Source of the DNA: Pleomorphomonas sp. PLEO
Lineage (GTDB): Bacteria > Pseudomonadota > Alphaproteobacteria > Rhizobiales > Pleomorphomonadaceae
Reading direction: 5' to 3'
Length of the DNA: 64,000 nucleotides
NCBI RefSeq assembly: GCF_041320595.1
Contig: NZ_CP166625.1
Location: forward strand, 558,001-622,000
Shown: positions 18,360 through 27,919 of the stretch, piece after piece
Layout of the letters: the number at the start of each line of letters is the position of its first letter
Position numbering within the stretch: position 1 is the first letter of the stretch
Made by a program: the position numbers and the translations under genes
Notes under the pieces: model-generated
What the model was told of the DNA's origin: nothing
Database searches by the model: none
What the model saw: only the letters and a program-made list of their open reading frames with translations

Positions 18360-19385
18360 TCAGGCTCCGAGAAAACGTGAAAACATCGAGGTGGCGAGCA
18401 GCCGGCCCGGTCGCGTCGGATCGCCGGTCTCGCGAACGACGAGCTCGCCGGATGACAGGACGCCAGGCCTATGGCCGAGGAGGTCGGCTGTGATCTCGTG
18501 GATGGACAAGAAGGAAGCGCGGATGGCATAGGCCGTCAGCACCGCGAAGGCCGGCCCCGGCGCCAGGATCTGGCGCGTCAGATCGAGAAGATAGGGCAGG
18601 TCGGCTTCGAGCGACCAGACCTCGCCGTCCGGGCCACGACCGAAGCGCGGCGGATCCAGCAGGATACCGTCGTAGCGCTTGCCCCGCCGCACCTCGCGTT
18701 CGGCGAACTTGACGGCATCGTCGACGATCCAGCGGATCGGCGCGGCATCAAGGCCGGCAAGCGCTTGGTTTTCCCGCCCCCAGGCCACCGACTTCTTGGA
18801 AGCATCGACATGGGTTACCTCAGCGCCAGCCTCGGCGGCAATCAACGAGGCGATACCCGTGTAACCGAAAAGATTAAGGAGCTTCGGCTTCTCAGGCCCG
18901 CGATGCGCTTTGAGGCGCTCAGCCATCCACGTCCAGTGCGCAATTTGTTCGGCAAAGATGCCGACGTGGCGGAAGGCTGTCAGTTGGCAGACGACCGGGA
19001 GATCCATGACCCGCATTTCCCAGGCCGTGCCAATGCCGGGCTCGGTCCGCCAACGGCCTGGGCCATCTTCCTCGATATCGCCCGTAAAGGCGGCCCCGGC
19101 CGCCGCCCAGACCGATGGCGCGAGACGTCGCGGTCCCATGGCCTGAGGCTCCGGTCGTATGACAGTCAGCGCGCCATAGCGCTCGAGCTTTTCACCCTCG
19201 CCCATGTCGAGAAGGCGATAGTCGTCCCACCCCTCGGTGATGAGCAGCGATCCGACCTCTTCGGTTGCCAAGCGCGGCCCAAGCACGGCCGGCATCGGCC
19301 GTTTGAGGGCGGCGGCGGCAGACGGGCGGGCCGGGCCGCGAGGTTCGTGGCTGCGTATCTCTGGGCGCACCGTTTCTTTCGCCAT
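18360..19385 (-). CDS. Class I SAM-dependent rRNA methyltransferase (RlmI/RlmK-like)
   Basis: About 341 residues with a Rossmann methyltransferase domain: [19 protein letters not shown] (motif I), [16 protein letters not shown], and [11 protein letters not shown] (the DPP catalytic motif). This is the family of 23S rRNA m5C methyltransferases (RlmI/YccW), but the N-terminal part differs from E. coli RlmI and no PUA domain is evident. The frame remains open to a TTG at 19469; I prefer the ATG at 19385, which follows GGAGAG, although sequence similarity only becomes clear about 40 residues later. Probably co-transcribed with the TrmH-family gene. Confidence 0.82.
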   Translation of the reverse strand: MAKETVRPEIRSHEPRGPARPSAAAALKRPMPAVLGPRLATEEVGSLLITEGWDDYRLLDMGEGEKLERYGALTVIRPEPQAMGPRRLAPSVWAAAGAAFTGDIEEDGPGRWRTEPGIGTAWEMRVMDLPVVCQLTAFRHVGIFAEQIAHWTWMAERLKAHRGPEKPKLLNLFGYTGIASLIAAEAGAEVTHVDASKKSVAWGRENQALAGLDAAPIRWIVDDAVKFAEREVRRGKRYDGILLDPPRFGRGPDGEVWSLEADLPYLLDLTRQILAPGPAFAVLTAYAIRASFLSIHEITADLLGHRPGVLSSGELVVRETGDPTRPGRLLATSMFSRFLGA

Positions 19386-19647
19386 ATCCGCGGATCTCTC
19401 CGGCTTGCGGGAGAAAGGGCGGCCACCGGGGCGAGAAGCGGGTGTGACAGGGGAGGGCGGCTTGGGCAAGGTGGATCGTCCAGGTAGAAAACGGTGTTCG
19501 GCCCCTTATACACGGCCTCCAGCCGGAATGAAGCGCCGCTTTCCCGCCTGTTTGTCGATCGCGCCCTTTACGGGACTTCCCCGACAGGGCTACAAGGGCG
19601 CGACCTTGCGAAGCCTATTGCTCCGCACCCGATATGTTGGAGAAACC

Positions 19648-20370
19648 ATGCGCCCGTCCCGCCGTGCCCCCGACGAGTTGCGTACCGTCAGCCTTGAGCG
19701 CGGCGTGTCACGCCATGCCGAAGGTTCCTGCCTCGTGAAGTTCGGTGATACCCATGTGCTCGTCACCGCCTCGGTCGACGAAAAGGTGCCGCCGTGGCTG
19801 AGGGGTGGTGGCAAGGGTTGGGTGACCGCCGAATACGGCATGCTGCCGCGCGCCACAGGCGAGCGCATGAAGCGCGAGGCGGCTGCCGGCAAGCAATCGG
19901 GCCGCACGCAGGAAATCCAGCGGTTGATCGGCCGTTCGTTGCGTGCCGTCGTCGACCTGATCGCCCTCGGCGAGCGCCAGATCGTCATCGATTGCGACGT
20001 CATCCAGGCTGATGGCGGCACCCGCACCGCTTCGATCACCGGCGCCTTCGTAGCGCTCTATGACGCCATCGAGTGGATGCGCCGGCGTAACCTGGTTCCT
20101 GCTCAGGCCAAGGTATTGCGCGACCATGTCGCCGCCGTCTCCTGTGGCATTTCCGACGGCTTGCCGGTGCTCGACCTCGACTATATCGAGGATTCCTCGG
20201 CCGAAACCGACGCCAACTTCGTGATCACCGGCTCCGGCGGTCTCGTCGAAATCCAGGGCACCGCCGAGGGCGCGCCCTTCTCCGAAGCCGAGCTGCAACA
20301 GCTGCTCACGCTCGCCAAGGGCGGCATCGCCAAGCTGATCGAGCTGCAGAAAGCGGCCATCGCATCCTGA
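19648..20370 (+). CDS. rph: Ribonuclease PH
   Basis: A 240-residue phosphorolytic 3'-5' exoribonuclease that trims tRNA 3' ends. Diagnostic segments are [55 protein letters not shown] and [10 protein letters not shown]. Full family length. The ATG at 19648 follows TTGGAGA. It heads an rph-rdgB-hemW group; the next gene starts 11 bases after its stop. In many relatives hrcA lies divergently upstream; here the position is held by an rRNA methyltransferase. Confidence 0.97.
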   Translation: MRPSRRAPDELRTVSLERGVSRHAEGSCLVKFGDTHVLVTASVDEKVPPWLRGGGKGWVTAEYGMLPRATGERMKREAAAGKQSGRTQEIQRLIGRSLRAVVDLIALGERQIVIDCDVIQADGGTRTASITGAFVALYDAIEWMRRRNLVPAQAKVLRDHVAAVSCGISDGLPVLDLDYIEDSSAETDANFVITGSGGLVEIQGTAEGAPFSEAELQQLLTLAKGGIAKLIELQKAAIAS

Positions 20371-20381
20371 AAGGGTTGGAC

Positions 20382-21047
20382 ATGACCGAACAGCGCCGCA
20401 TCGACGGCAAGCGCCTGATTGTCGCAACGCACAACAACGGCAAGCTCCGGGAGTTTTATTTCCTGTTGGGCGGTCTTTCCATCGAGCTCGTCTCAGCCGG
20501 CGACCTCGGCCTGCCAGTGCCGGTCGAGGACGGCGAAACCTTCGTCGACAACGCCCGCATCAAGGCTCTGGCAGCCGCTCGCGCCGCCGGTGAGGTGGCG
20601 CTTGCCGACGATTCGGGCCTTTGCGTCGAAGCCCTTGACGGCCGCCCGGGCGTTCATACCGCCGACTGGGCGGGGCCGAACCGCGATTGGTCGATGGCCA
20701 TGCGCCTCGTGGAGGAAGAACTCTACAAGGCCGGCGCGGCGACACCGGATAAGCGGCGGGCAACCTTCTTGTCGCTCCTCTGCCTTGCCTGGCCGGATGG
20801 ACATACGCAGGAATATCTCGGCACGCGTGACGGCACGCTGGTCTGGCCGCCGCGTTCGGCCGATTTCGGCCACGGCTACGACCCCGTCTTCATGCCGGAG
20901 GGCGAGAGCAAGACCTTTGGCGAGATGACCGAGGCGGAAAAGCATGGCTCGATCTGGGAAGCGCCAGGTCCGCTGTCGCACCGGTCGCGGTCGTTGAAGC
21001 TGCTTGTCGAGGGCGCTTTCCCCGTCGGCTTCGGACCGCGTGGGTGA
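20382..21047 (+). CDS. rdgB: XTP/dITP diphosphatase (HAM1/RdgB)
   Basis: A 221-residue house-cleaning pyrophosphatase that removes non-canonical purine triphosphates. Motifs are VATHNNGKLREF at the N-terminus, ALADDSGLCVEALDGRPGV in the centre, and GHGYDPVFMPEG late. The ATG at 20382 follows AAGGGTTGG. The gene lies in an rph-rdgB-hemW operon and ends five bases before hemW. Length is normal. Confidence 0.96.
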   Translation: MTEQRRIDGKRLIVATHNNGKLREFYFLLGGLSIELVSAGDLGLPVPVEDGETFVDNARIKALAAARAAGEVALADDSGLCVEALDGRPGVHTADWAGPNRDWSMAMRLVEEELYKAGAATPDKRRATFLSLLCLAWPDGHTQEYLGTRDGTLVWPPRSADFGHGYDPVFMPEGESKTFGEMTEAEKHGSIWEAPGPLSHRSRSLKLLVEGAFPVGFGPRG

Positions 21048-21051
21048 ACCG

Positions 21052-22254
21052 ATGAGCGAGCGGGATCTTCTTTCGGAGGTGGAAGCCACGGCTGAGGGCA
21101 CGCCGGACATCGGTTTCGGCGTCTACATCCATTGGCCGTTCTGCGCTCGCAAGTGTCCCTATTGCGACTTCAACAGTCACGTCCGGCCGAAAGGCATCGA
21201 CGAGGCCGGCTATCTCGATGCCATGGAGCGAGAGATCGCCGCCCATGCGCGCCTGACTCCCGGCCGCACGGTGACCTCTGTCTTCCTCGGTGGCGGCACG
21301 CCATCGCTGATGAAGCCAGAGAGTGTTGGCCGTCTCCTCGATCTGGTCGGTCATCATTGGCAAGTGTCGGCCGATGCCGAGATCACTTTGGAGGCCAATC
21401 CTTCATCAGTGGAAGCCGAGCGTTTCCGCGGCTATCGGGCCGCCGGCGTCAACCGCCTGTCGCTCGGCGTGCAAGCGCTGAACGATGCCGACCTCAAATT
21501 CCTCGGCCGGTTGCATAATGTCGACGAGGCGCTCCGCGCGCTTGAGTTGGCGCGTGAGATCTTCCCGCGCCTTTCCTTCGATCTCATCTATGCCCGTCCC
21601 GACCAGACCCTCGAAGCCTGGGAGGCCGAACTTCGGCGCGCCATAGGCTTTGCCGCTGACCATCTTTCGCTCTACCAGCTCACCATCGAGCCGGACACCG
21701 CCTTCGAGAAGCTCTATGCCGCCGGCAAGTTGGTGGTGCCGGACGCCGACGCCGCCGCCGACCTCTACGAGCTGACTCAAACGATCGCGGGCGCGGCCGG
21801 TCTGCCAGCCTACGAGATCTCCAATCACGCCACGCCGGGCGGCGAGAGCCGACACAACCTTCTCTACTGGCGTTATGGCGAATATCTCGGCCTCGGCCCC
21901 GGCGCCCACGGCCGCATCGTCAATGGCGACGACCGTGGTCGCCTTGCCACGATTGCCGAGCGCAATCCGGAAGCCTGGATGAAGCGTGTCGCAGAGACGG
22001 GCAATGGCGTGATCGAAACCGAGGAAATCTTCGGTGAGACGGCCGGCGACGAAATGCTGCTGATGGGCCTCCGTCTCGTCGAGGGCATCGACGTTGCCCG
22101 CTACCGACGGCTTGCTGGCCGCGGCTTCGATCCAGAACGGATTTCTGACCTTGTCACCCACGGCATGGTGGAGGTGCTGCCCGACGGCCGCATCCGCACC
22201 ACACCGGCCGGCGCCTTCGTGCTGGACGCCGTCGTGGCCGATCTCGCCGCCTGA
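21052..22254 (+). CDS. hemW: Radical SAM heme chaperone HemW
   Basis: A 400-residue radical SAM protein. The iron-sulfur cysteines are 31, 35 and 38 in CARKCPYC, after VYIHWPF; GGGTPSLM, EANPSSV and GVNRLSLGVQ follow, and a HemN_C domain ends the protein (ISDLVTHGMVEV). The VYIHWPFC N-terminus and missing N-terminal extension separate HemW, a heme chaperone, from oxygen-independent coproporphyrinogen oxidase HemN. Last gene of the rph operon. Confidence 0.93.
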   Translation: MSERDLLSEVEATAEGTPDIGFGVYIHWPFCARKCPYCDFNSHVRPKGIDEAGYLDAMEREIAAHARLTPGRTVTSVFLGGGTPSLMKPESVGRLLDLVGHHWQVSADAEITLEANPSSVEAERFRGYRAAGVNRLSLGVQALNDADLKFLGRLHNVDEALRALELAREIFPRLSFDLIYARPDQTLEAWEAELRRAIGFAADHLSLYQLTIEPDTAFEKLYAAGKLVVPDADAAADLYELTQTIAGAAGLPAYEISNHATPGGESRHNLLYWRYGEYLGLGPGAHGRIVNGDDRGRLATIAERNPEAWMKRVAETGNGVIETEEIFGETAGDEMLLMGLRLVEGIDVARYRRLAGRGFDPERISDLVTHGMVEVLPDGRIRTTPAGAFVLDAVVADLAA

Positions 22255-22261
22255 GGCTTGT

Positions 22262-22355
22262 TAGAAGCATTTCTGGTGAAAACAGGTTCACCAGAAATGC
22301 ACTATCTCACTGTTCAGGCGCAATTTCGGTTCCCACTTTCGCTGAAACTGCTCTA
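22262..22355. repeat. Rhizobiales-type intergenic palindromic repeat
   Basis: GCATTTCTGGTGAA and TTCACCAGAAATGC (14-bp perfect arms, about 22268-22300) surround AACAGG. A second imperfect arm pair follows: GCAATTTCGG near 22320 and CTGAAACTGCTC near 22345, around TTCCCACTTT. This two-part layout resembles intergenic repeats dispersed through many Hyphomicrobiales genomes. It separates hemW from a convergent gene and may also act as a terminator. Confidence 0.6.
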
Positions 22356-23681
22356 AAGCCGCGACGCCGGTTGCGGCTTCGAGCCGTCGGAAAAACGTGA
22401 CAGGCGGAAATGCGTCGGGTCGACGAAGGGCGTCGTTCCCGTGACGAGGTCGCCGACCAGCCAGCCCGCGCCCGGCCCAATGCCGAAACCATGACCTGAA
22501 AAGCCCGTGGCGACAACGAGACCGGAAAGTCCGTCCACTTCGGAAATCACCGGCACCACGTCAGGCGTCACGTCGATGAAACCGGCCCAGGCCTGGACGA
22601 TACGGACATCCTGGAAGGACGGAAAGCGGCGCTTCAGCTCGGTCATGGTCCGCCGCAGGAAACGAAGATCGGGTTTCGGATCGAGAACGCGGGTCTTCTC
22701 GTAGGGCGACATCTTGTCGAGCGGCCTTGTCGGCCAGTCATCGATCTCGCGGAAAAAACGCGAGCCGAAAGACAGCGACACATGTTTCCAGTCAGCCATG
22801 AGCGCCGGCAGGAAATCCAAAGTGAAGCGGACATGGTCGGGCGTAAGATCGGCGACGTTGGCAACGCCGTTCGCAATCGTCAGGCCACCGTCGGCGCGCT
22901 TGCGAATGCCAATGACATCATCCCAGATGCCGGCGTCGGGACCACCCATCACCGGACCGGTACGCGATACCGTCGACCGCATCTTGAGCTGTGGCAGCGT
23001 GACGCCAAGATCCTTCAGGAAACGGCGCGACCAAGCACCGGCGGCGAGCACGACGCGCTTCGTCTTGATGCTGCCGCGCTCGGTGACCACCGACACGATC
23101 TCACCGCAGGCTGTTTCAAGGCCACGTACCGCACAATCGGTCAGGATAACGGCACCCTTGGCACGAGCGGCGAGGGCGATCGCCGGCGCGGCTTTCTGGG
23201 GCTCGGCGCAGCCGTCGCTCGGGCACCACAGGCCGGCCGGCGGCGGCGAGAGGTCGTCCTTCATGATGGCTCGAACGGCTTCACCCTCGATCACCTCGGC
23301 GCCAATGCCACGATCGGCGGCCGCTTTGACCCAGGCGCGGTAGCCATCGACATCACGTGCCTTGCGGGCGGCAAAGAAAATGCCGGTCTCGCGGAAGCCG
23401 GTCTCGCCAACGCCGTGGGCGCCCATTTCCCGCCAGAGCCGCAGCGCTTCCCTGATAAGGTCGAATTCGCGCGGATCACGATCGGCTTGGCGAACCCAGC
23501 CCCAGTTGCGGCTCGACTGCTCGCCGCCGACATGGCCCTTTTCGAGCAGCACCACCTTGAGGCCCCGCTCGGCCAGATAAAGCGCCGAACTGGTGCCAAT
23601 GATGCCACCGCCGACAATGACGACATCGGCTTCCTTCGGCACGACCATATCGGACGAAACGGGATCGACCTGCGGACCCAT
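22353..23681 (-). CDS. FAD-dependent amine/amino-acid oxidoreductase (DAO family)
   Basis: A 442-residue flavoenzyme. The FAD-binding Rossmann motif GGGIIGTSSALYLAERG lies at about residues 24-40, and the C-terminal GFSGHGFGIGPGAGWLVGD is the second FAD contact typical of the DAO/DadA/SolA group. It should oxidise a secondary or D-amino acid; the substrate is not assignable. The ATG at 23681 follows GAGGAG; a GTG one codon earlier is less likely. It is divergent from a nitrilase-family gene across about 200 bases, suggesting joint amino-acid or amide use. Confidence 0.88.
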   Translation of the reverse strand: MGPQVDPVSSDMVVPKEADVVIVGGGIIGTSSALYLAERGLKVVLLEKGHVGGEQSSRNWGWVRQADRDPREFDLIREALRLWREMGAHGVGETGFRETGIFFAARKARDVDGYRAWVKAAADRGIGAEVIEGEAVRAIMKDDLSPPPAGLWCPSDGCAEPQKAAPAIALAARAKGAVILTDCAVRGLETACGEIVSVVTERGSIKTKRVVLAAGAWSRRFLKDLGVTLPQLKMRSTVSRTGPVMGGPDAGIWDDVIGIRKRADGGLTIANGVANVADLTPDHVRFTLDFLPALMADWKHVSLSFGSRFFREIDDWPTRPLDKMSPYEKTRVLDPKPDLRFLRRTMTELKRRFPSFQDVRIVQAWAGFIDVTPDVVPVISEVDGLSGLVVATGFSGHGFGIGPGAGWLVGDLVTGTTPFVDPTHFRLSRFSDGSKPQPASRL

Positions 23682-23878
23682 CACTCAAGCTCCTCAAAAG
23701 ATACCGGTATCACCGGCAGCGTTGCTCCCTTTTTAAGCCAAAACCTCGGCCGATCCAGTCCGGCAGGCTCCCAAGCAAGCCTATAAAACGGGCATTTGTA
23801 GCACTAGCGCCAACCGCCTGAGTGGTGCTTTCCTGGCCTGTATGCCTTTCGATCTCGCCTCTTCCCGTGGAGCCGCCG

Positions 23879-24649
23879 ATGCTGCTTGCCGCCTTGCAGA
23901 TGCAATCCCGCCCGTCAGACGTCGCCGCCAATCTCGATCTGTTGGAGCGGGCAGCAGCCGAAGCGGCGGCCAGCGGCGCCCGCCTCCTGGTAACGCCGGA
24001 GCTCGGCCTCGTCGGTTATGGCGCCGGCCCCGATCTGCCGCTTCTGGCGGAGCCGGCCGACGGCCCGCTTGCTGCCAACGTCGCTGCGATCGCCCGCCGA
24101 CATTCCCTAGGCATCGTCGCCGGCTTTGCCGAGCGCGACGGTGACGCGCTCTACAACAGCGCGCTGTGGGTTTCAGGCGATAACCGGGCGGTCTACCGCA
24201 AGAGCCATCTCTATGGCCCTTATGAGAGGCACTGGTTTCGCGCGGCGGCGCCCTCGACGATCATCGTTCGCCAGGATGGGCTGAGCCTGGGTCTATTGAT
24301 TTGCTATGACGTGGAATTCCCCGAGAACGTTCGCCGTCTCGCCCGCGCCGGCGTCGACGCGATACTGGTGCCGACGGCCTTGCCGATGAGCGGGTCGGCC
24401 GATTTCATCGCCGCCCACATGATCGCCGTGCGCGCCTTTGAAAACCAGATCTTCGTCGCCTATGTCGACAACTGTGGCCGTGATGGTGACTTTGCCTATG
24501 CGGGCCTTTCCCGTATCGCAGCCCCCGACGGCACCATCCTTGCCGCGCCGAGCGCCCGGGACGAGGCTCTGCTTTTTGCCCGGATAGAACCGGAAGCCTA
24601 CGCCCGCTCCCGTGCCGAGAACACCTATCTTGCCGATCTCAGGACCTGA
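23879..24649 (+). CDS. Nitrilase-superfamily carbon-nitrogen hydrolase
   Basis: A 256-residue amidase-like enzyme. The catalytic triad is visible: Glu41 in TPELGLVGY, Lys108 in YRKSHLYG and Cys142 in ICYDVEFPE. The fold is the alpha-beta-beta-alpha nitrilase sandwich. Length and motifs fit aliphatic amidases or omega-amidase-like members rather than true nitrilases. The ATG at 23879 follows GTGGAG. The substrate is unknown; the divergent FAD oxidoreductase hints at amino-acid or amine breakdown. Confidence 0.88.
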   Translation: MLLAALQMQSRPSDVAANLDLLERAAAEAAASGARLLVTPELGLVGYGAGPDLPLLAEPADGPLAANVAAIARRHSLGIVAGFAERDGDALYNSALWVSGDNRAVYRKSHLYGPYERHWFRAAAPSTIIVRQDGLSLGLLICYDVEFPENVRRLARAGVDAILVPTALPMSGSADFIAAHMIAVRAFENQIFVAYVDNCGRDGDFAYAGLSRIAAPDGTILAAPSARDEALLFARIEPEAYARSRAENTYLADLRT

Positions 24650-24685
24650 ACCGCGGCCATAGCGCAGCAATCCTGCGAAAAGACA

Positions 24686-24717
24686 AACGGCGCGCCCCCT
24701 TCCGGAGGCGCGCCGTT
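24686..24717 (-). terminator. Bidirectional terminator between nitrilase gene and secB
   Basis: AACGGCGCGCC/GGCGCGCCGTT form an 11-bp stem around a 10-base loop. On the minus strand it is followed by TGTCTTTTC, so it best serves secB; on the plus strand it follows the nitrilase gene. Confidence 0.8.
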
Positions 24718-24740
24718 CGTGTCGGTTCGAGGCGTGTGCC

Positions 24741-25229
24741 TCAGTTGGCAGCTCCCTGCTGCTGCTGCATCTGCTGCAGGCGGGAGAGATACTGCTGGTA
24801 GAGTGCGACGAAATCGATCGGATCGATCAGCAGCGGCGGGAAGCCACCGCGAATGACGGCATCGGCGATGATCTGGCGCGCGAAGGGGAAGAGAAGGCGC
24901 GGGCCCTCGATGTTGACGAAGGGGTGCAGATGCTGGGCCGGCACGTTCTGCACGGTGACGAGACCGCCGTAGGTCAGCTCGACATTGAAGAACACTTCCT
25001 CACCGATCGCCGCCTTGGCTTCGAGATGAAGATCGATCTCGTATTCGCTCTGGCTGCGCTGGCGAGAGTTGACGTTGACGCCGATGGAAATCTGCGGCGC
25101 CGCTTCGCGAGCCCGCAAGCTATCGGGCGCCTTCGGGTTCTCGAAGGACAGATCCTTGACATACTGGGCAACGACGCTCATCGACGGCTGGGCTTCAGCT
25201 GCGCCGTTTTCGGGCTGAACCGAACTCAT
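24741..25229 (-). CDS. secB: Protein-export chaperone SecB
   Basis: A 162-residue cytosolic chaperone that keeps preproteins unfolded for SecA. Core motifs are QYVKDLSFENPKAP, YEIDLHLEAKA, AQHLHPFVNIEGPRLLFPFA and GGFPPLLIDPIDF. The C-terminus is glutamine-rich (LQQMQQQQGAAN). The ATG at 25229 follows GGAGGAG; the open frame upstream is not coding. It is next to fxsA, as in many alphaproteobacteria, but not next to dnaQ and coaE, which lie 17 kb away. Confidence 0.97.
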   Translation of the reverse strand: MSSVQPENGAAEAQPSMSVVAQYVKDLSFENPKAPDSLRAREAAPQISIGVNVNSRQRSQSEYEIDLHLEAKAAIGEEVFFNVELTYGGLVTVQNVPAQHLHPFVNIEGPRLLFPFARQIIADAVIRGGFPPLLIDPIDFVALYQQYLSRLQQMQQQQGAAN

Positions 25230-25361
25230 TCTCGAACTCCTCCGGCCAGCCGGGGCGACCACGCCCGCAAGGGTGACCCTGTGTTTTGGTGGAACCGGCA
25301 GCAGAAGGCCGTTTCTCGATTTTTCCGCAGGTCCGAGCGCTATCAGGCTTGACGAATGAGA

Positions 25362-25868
25362 TCAAGGCCGATCGCCGTCACGGTCGGATGGAGGGAATGA
25401 AGGGCGATCCGACCATGGCGAACTGCCACCGCCGCGCCTTTCCCACTGATCCTCATCAAGGTCGACGACACCGTCATCCGGTGACTGGCGGCTCGAAGAC
25501 ATAGTCGACACCGTAAGGCGTGCTGCGATCGACGCGATGATCAACCGCCGTATCGGGGAGAATAGCAACAGGAAGGCTAGAACATCGGACAAGAAGCCCG
25601 GCAGAATCAGCAAGACGCCAGCGACGAGCACCACAAAGCCCTCGAGCAGCGCACCTGTCGGCATCCGTCCCCCGGAAAGCTCCACTTGCACCCGGCGTAG
25701 CAGGCCGAAGCCGACATAGCGGAACAGCGCCAAGCCACCGAATGCGGCGAGTAGCACCAACCCGACGGTATTGATGACGCCGAGGTGACCGCCCACCCAA
25801 ACGAGCGTGGCGATCTCGGCGATCGGCCAGGCGATGAGAAGAAGCGGCAGGTAAGGCGAAAGACGCAT
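25362..25868 (-). CDS. fxsA: FxsA-family membrane protein
   Basis: A 168-residue cytoplasmic-membrane protein with hydrophobic segments at about residues 5-25, 30-50 and 76-105 (VVLVAGVLLILPGFLSDVLA is the family signature) and a hydrophilic, acidic and proline-rich tail. E. coli FxsA affects phage exclusion by F plasmids; its normal role is unknown. It lies upstream of secB with a gap of about 130 bases and is divergent from the Tim44-like gene. Confidence 0.88.
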   Translation of the reverse strand: MRLSPYLPLLLIAWPIAEIATLVWVGGHLGVINTVGLVLLAAFGGLALFRYVGFGLLRRVQVELSGGRMPTGALLEGFVVLVAGVLLILPGFLSDVLAFLLLFSPIRRLIIASIAARLTVSTMSSSRQSPDDGVVDLDEDQWERRGGGSSPWSDRPSFPPSDRDGDRP

Positions 25869-26112
25869 GGCGGTTCCGGTTCATTTGGCGTGTTTTGACA
25901 TGATGCGCCGCCCGGTCAGCGGGGCGCAAGGGTCACTGCCGTACCATATGGTCGGAGCGATAGCGGGAGGCAAGCGACGGCCTTGTCTTCGAAATCGCTC
26001 AAGATTCACCGCATGTCCGTCTTTCCCTCGCCGCTGCCGTCGCCTACATAGGCAGACGACAGAAACGCGATGCTGCGCCCTCCCGGCGCCAACTGAGGGA
26101 AACGATGCTCGG

Positions 26113-26814
26113 ATGAACGCCTTCCTCGATCTCACCAGCCTCATCTTCCTCGTGATTGCCGTTGTCATTTTCTGGCGCCTCAGGAGCGTGCTGGGTACGC
26201 GCACCGGTAACGAGAAGCCACCTTTCGATCCGTTCGCCGGCCGCAAGGCGGACATCGAGCCACCGCCGGCAGGCGATAATGTGGTGACGCTGCCGCGCGA
26301 AGGTCGTCCCGATCCGCGCGAAGCGATATTCGCCCGCATCGATGAGGCAATCCCCGCCGGAGCCACTAACACTGGTCTCAGGGCGATCGCTTCGGCTGAC
26401 CGAAACTTCGATCTTGATGGGTTCATGGCCGGCGCCAGTGCCGCCTACGAGATGATCGTTTCGGCTTTTGCCGCCGGTGATCGGGCGGCGCTTAAGCCGC
26501 TGCTGTCGCGCGAAGTGTTCGACGGATTTTCCGGCGTGATCACCGAACGCGAGGGACGCGGCGAAAAAATAGACTTCACCTTTGTCGGCATCGACAAGGC
26601 GGACGTTGCCGACGCGGGGATCGAGGAAGGAGTAGCGCAGGTGACGGTGCGCTTTTCCTCGCAACTCATCTCGGTGACCCGCGGCCGCGACGGTTCGGTC
26701 GTCGAGGGCGACCCGCAGAAAGTGGCCGAGGTGACCGACGTCTGGACGTTCGCCCGCGAGATCAGGTCATCGGATCCAAATTGGAAGCTGGTCGCCACGG
26801 ATGCCGGGGGCTGA
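26113..26814 (+). CDS. Tim44/TimA-like membrane-associated protein
   Basis: A 233-residue protein with one N-terminal membrane helix (about residues 4-22, LIFLVIAVVIFW) and a C-terminal Tim44-like domain (FDLDGFMAGASAAYEMIVSA onward to the end). Bacterial relatives (TimA) resemble the mitochondrial import motor subunit; the bacterial role is little studied. Start ATG at 26113 fits the family N-terminus (MNAFLDLTSLIFL). Its stop overlaps mltA by 14 bases, giving a Tim44-mltA-smr-XRE operon. Confidence 0.88.
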   Translation: MNAFLDLTSLIFLVIAVVIFWRLRSVLGTRTGNEKPPFDPFAGRKADIEPPPAGDNVVTLPREGRPDPREAIFARIDEAIPAGATNTGLRAIASADRNFDLDGFMAGASAAYEMIVSAFAAGDRAALKPLLSREVFDGFSGVITEREGRGEKIDFTFVGIDKADVADAGIEEGVAQVTVRFSSQLISVTRGRDGSVVEGDPQKVAEVTDVWTFAREIRSSDPNWKLVATDAGG

Positions 26815-27916
26815 CAGCATCTTGGCCGACGCGCTTCCTGCCGCCAACCTCTTGGCGGTCGCCTTCACTGACCTCCCCGGATGGGCCGAAGACGACCATG
26901 CTGCCGCCTTCGCAGCCTTCCGGCGTTCGGCAGCCCGACTTATCGACAAAGTTCCGACCGCCAAGACCCTTGGGCCGGATGGTACGGCGCTGGCCCAAAA
27001 GGGGCAGTTGGCCATCGCGCTCGGCGAGCGGGTGGATTCCGTTGCCGCCCGTGCCTTCTTCGAAGCGCATTTCAAACCGTTCCGCATCGCGCCCGTCTCC
27101 GGAGAAGGTTTCGTCACCGGTTTCTTCGAGCCAGAGGTGGAAGCGCGGCTTCGCGCCTCGCTTGCTTTCCCGGTCCCCCTGCTTGCGCCTCCCGAAGGCC
27201 TGCGCGAAATCGGGAGCGATGACGACCGACGCAATCTCGATCCGACGCTGACCTGGGCCATGGAAGACGAACATGGCCGCCTCGCCGCCTGCCCTGAGCG
27301 GGGAGCGATCATGGCCGGTGCGCTCGATGGGCGTGCGCGACCGATCGCTTTCGTGAAAAGCGCCGTCGAAGCTTTTTTCATCCACGTGCAGGGTGCGGCG
27401 AGGCTCCGACTGCCGGACGGCCAGCTCATGCGCGTCACCTTCGCGGCCAAAAGCGGGCACCCCTATTTTTCCGTAGCGCGCCTGATGCTCGAACGCGGAG
27501 TCGTGGCCAGCCCCGCCGAAGCCACCGCGGATGTGCTGCGCGCCTGGCTCGATGGTCTCGCGCCGCAGGAACGGCGGGCGGCGCTTGCTCGCAACCGCTC
27601 TTACATTTTCTTTCGCCAAGCACCTGTCGCCGATCCTGCACTTGGCCCGATAGCCGCTGCTGGCGTGCCGCTGACGCCGAGCCGGTCCTTGGCCGTCGAT
27701 CGCTCGCTCATCACCTTCCACGCGCCGGTGTTCGTCGAGGCCGACCTTGCGGCCGGGCCGTTTCGCCACCTGATGGTGGCCCAGGACACCGGCTCCGCAA
27801 TCATTGGACCGGCGCGTGGCGATATCTTCTTCGGTTCGGGTGACGAGGCCTTCGCGCTGGCGGCGCGGGTCCGCGACCCGGCCCGTTTCACCCTGCTCGT
27901 GCCGCGGGAGGACTGA
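26801..27916 (+). CDS. mltA: Membrane-bound lytic murein transglycosylase A (MltA) family
   Basis: A 371-residue peptidoglycan lytic transglycosylase. The double-psi barrel and 3D domain are seen as GFVTGFFEPEVEA and LMVAQDTGSAIIGPARGDIFFG; the latter holds the catalytic aspartate. No signal peptide or lipobox is visible at this start: the protein begins MPGADSILADALPAANLL and goes straight into DLPGWAEDDH. The ATG overlaps the Tim44-like gene. A TTG at 26822 is another possible start and also gives no signal. How the enzyme reaches the periplasm is therefore unclear. Confidence 0.92.
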   Translation: MPGADSILADALPAANLLAVAFTDLPGWAEDDHAAAFAAFRRSAARLIDKVPTAKTLGPDGTALAQKGQLAIALGERVDSVAARAFFEAHFKPFRIAPVSGEGFVTGFFEPEVEARLRASLAFPVPLLAPPEGLREIGSDDDRRNLDPTLTWAMEDEHGRLAACPERGAIMAGALDGRARPIAFVKSAVEAFFIHVQGAARLRLPDGQLMRVTFAAKSGHPYFSVARLMLERGVVASPAEATADVLRAWLDGLAPQERRAALARNRSYIFFRQAPVADPALGPIAAAGVPLTPSRSLAVDRSLITFHAPVFVEADLAAGPFRHLMVAQDTGSAIIGPARGDIFFGSGDEAFALAARVRDPARFTLLVPRED

Positions 27917-27919
27917 CCG

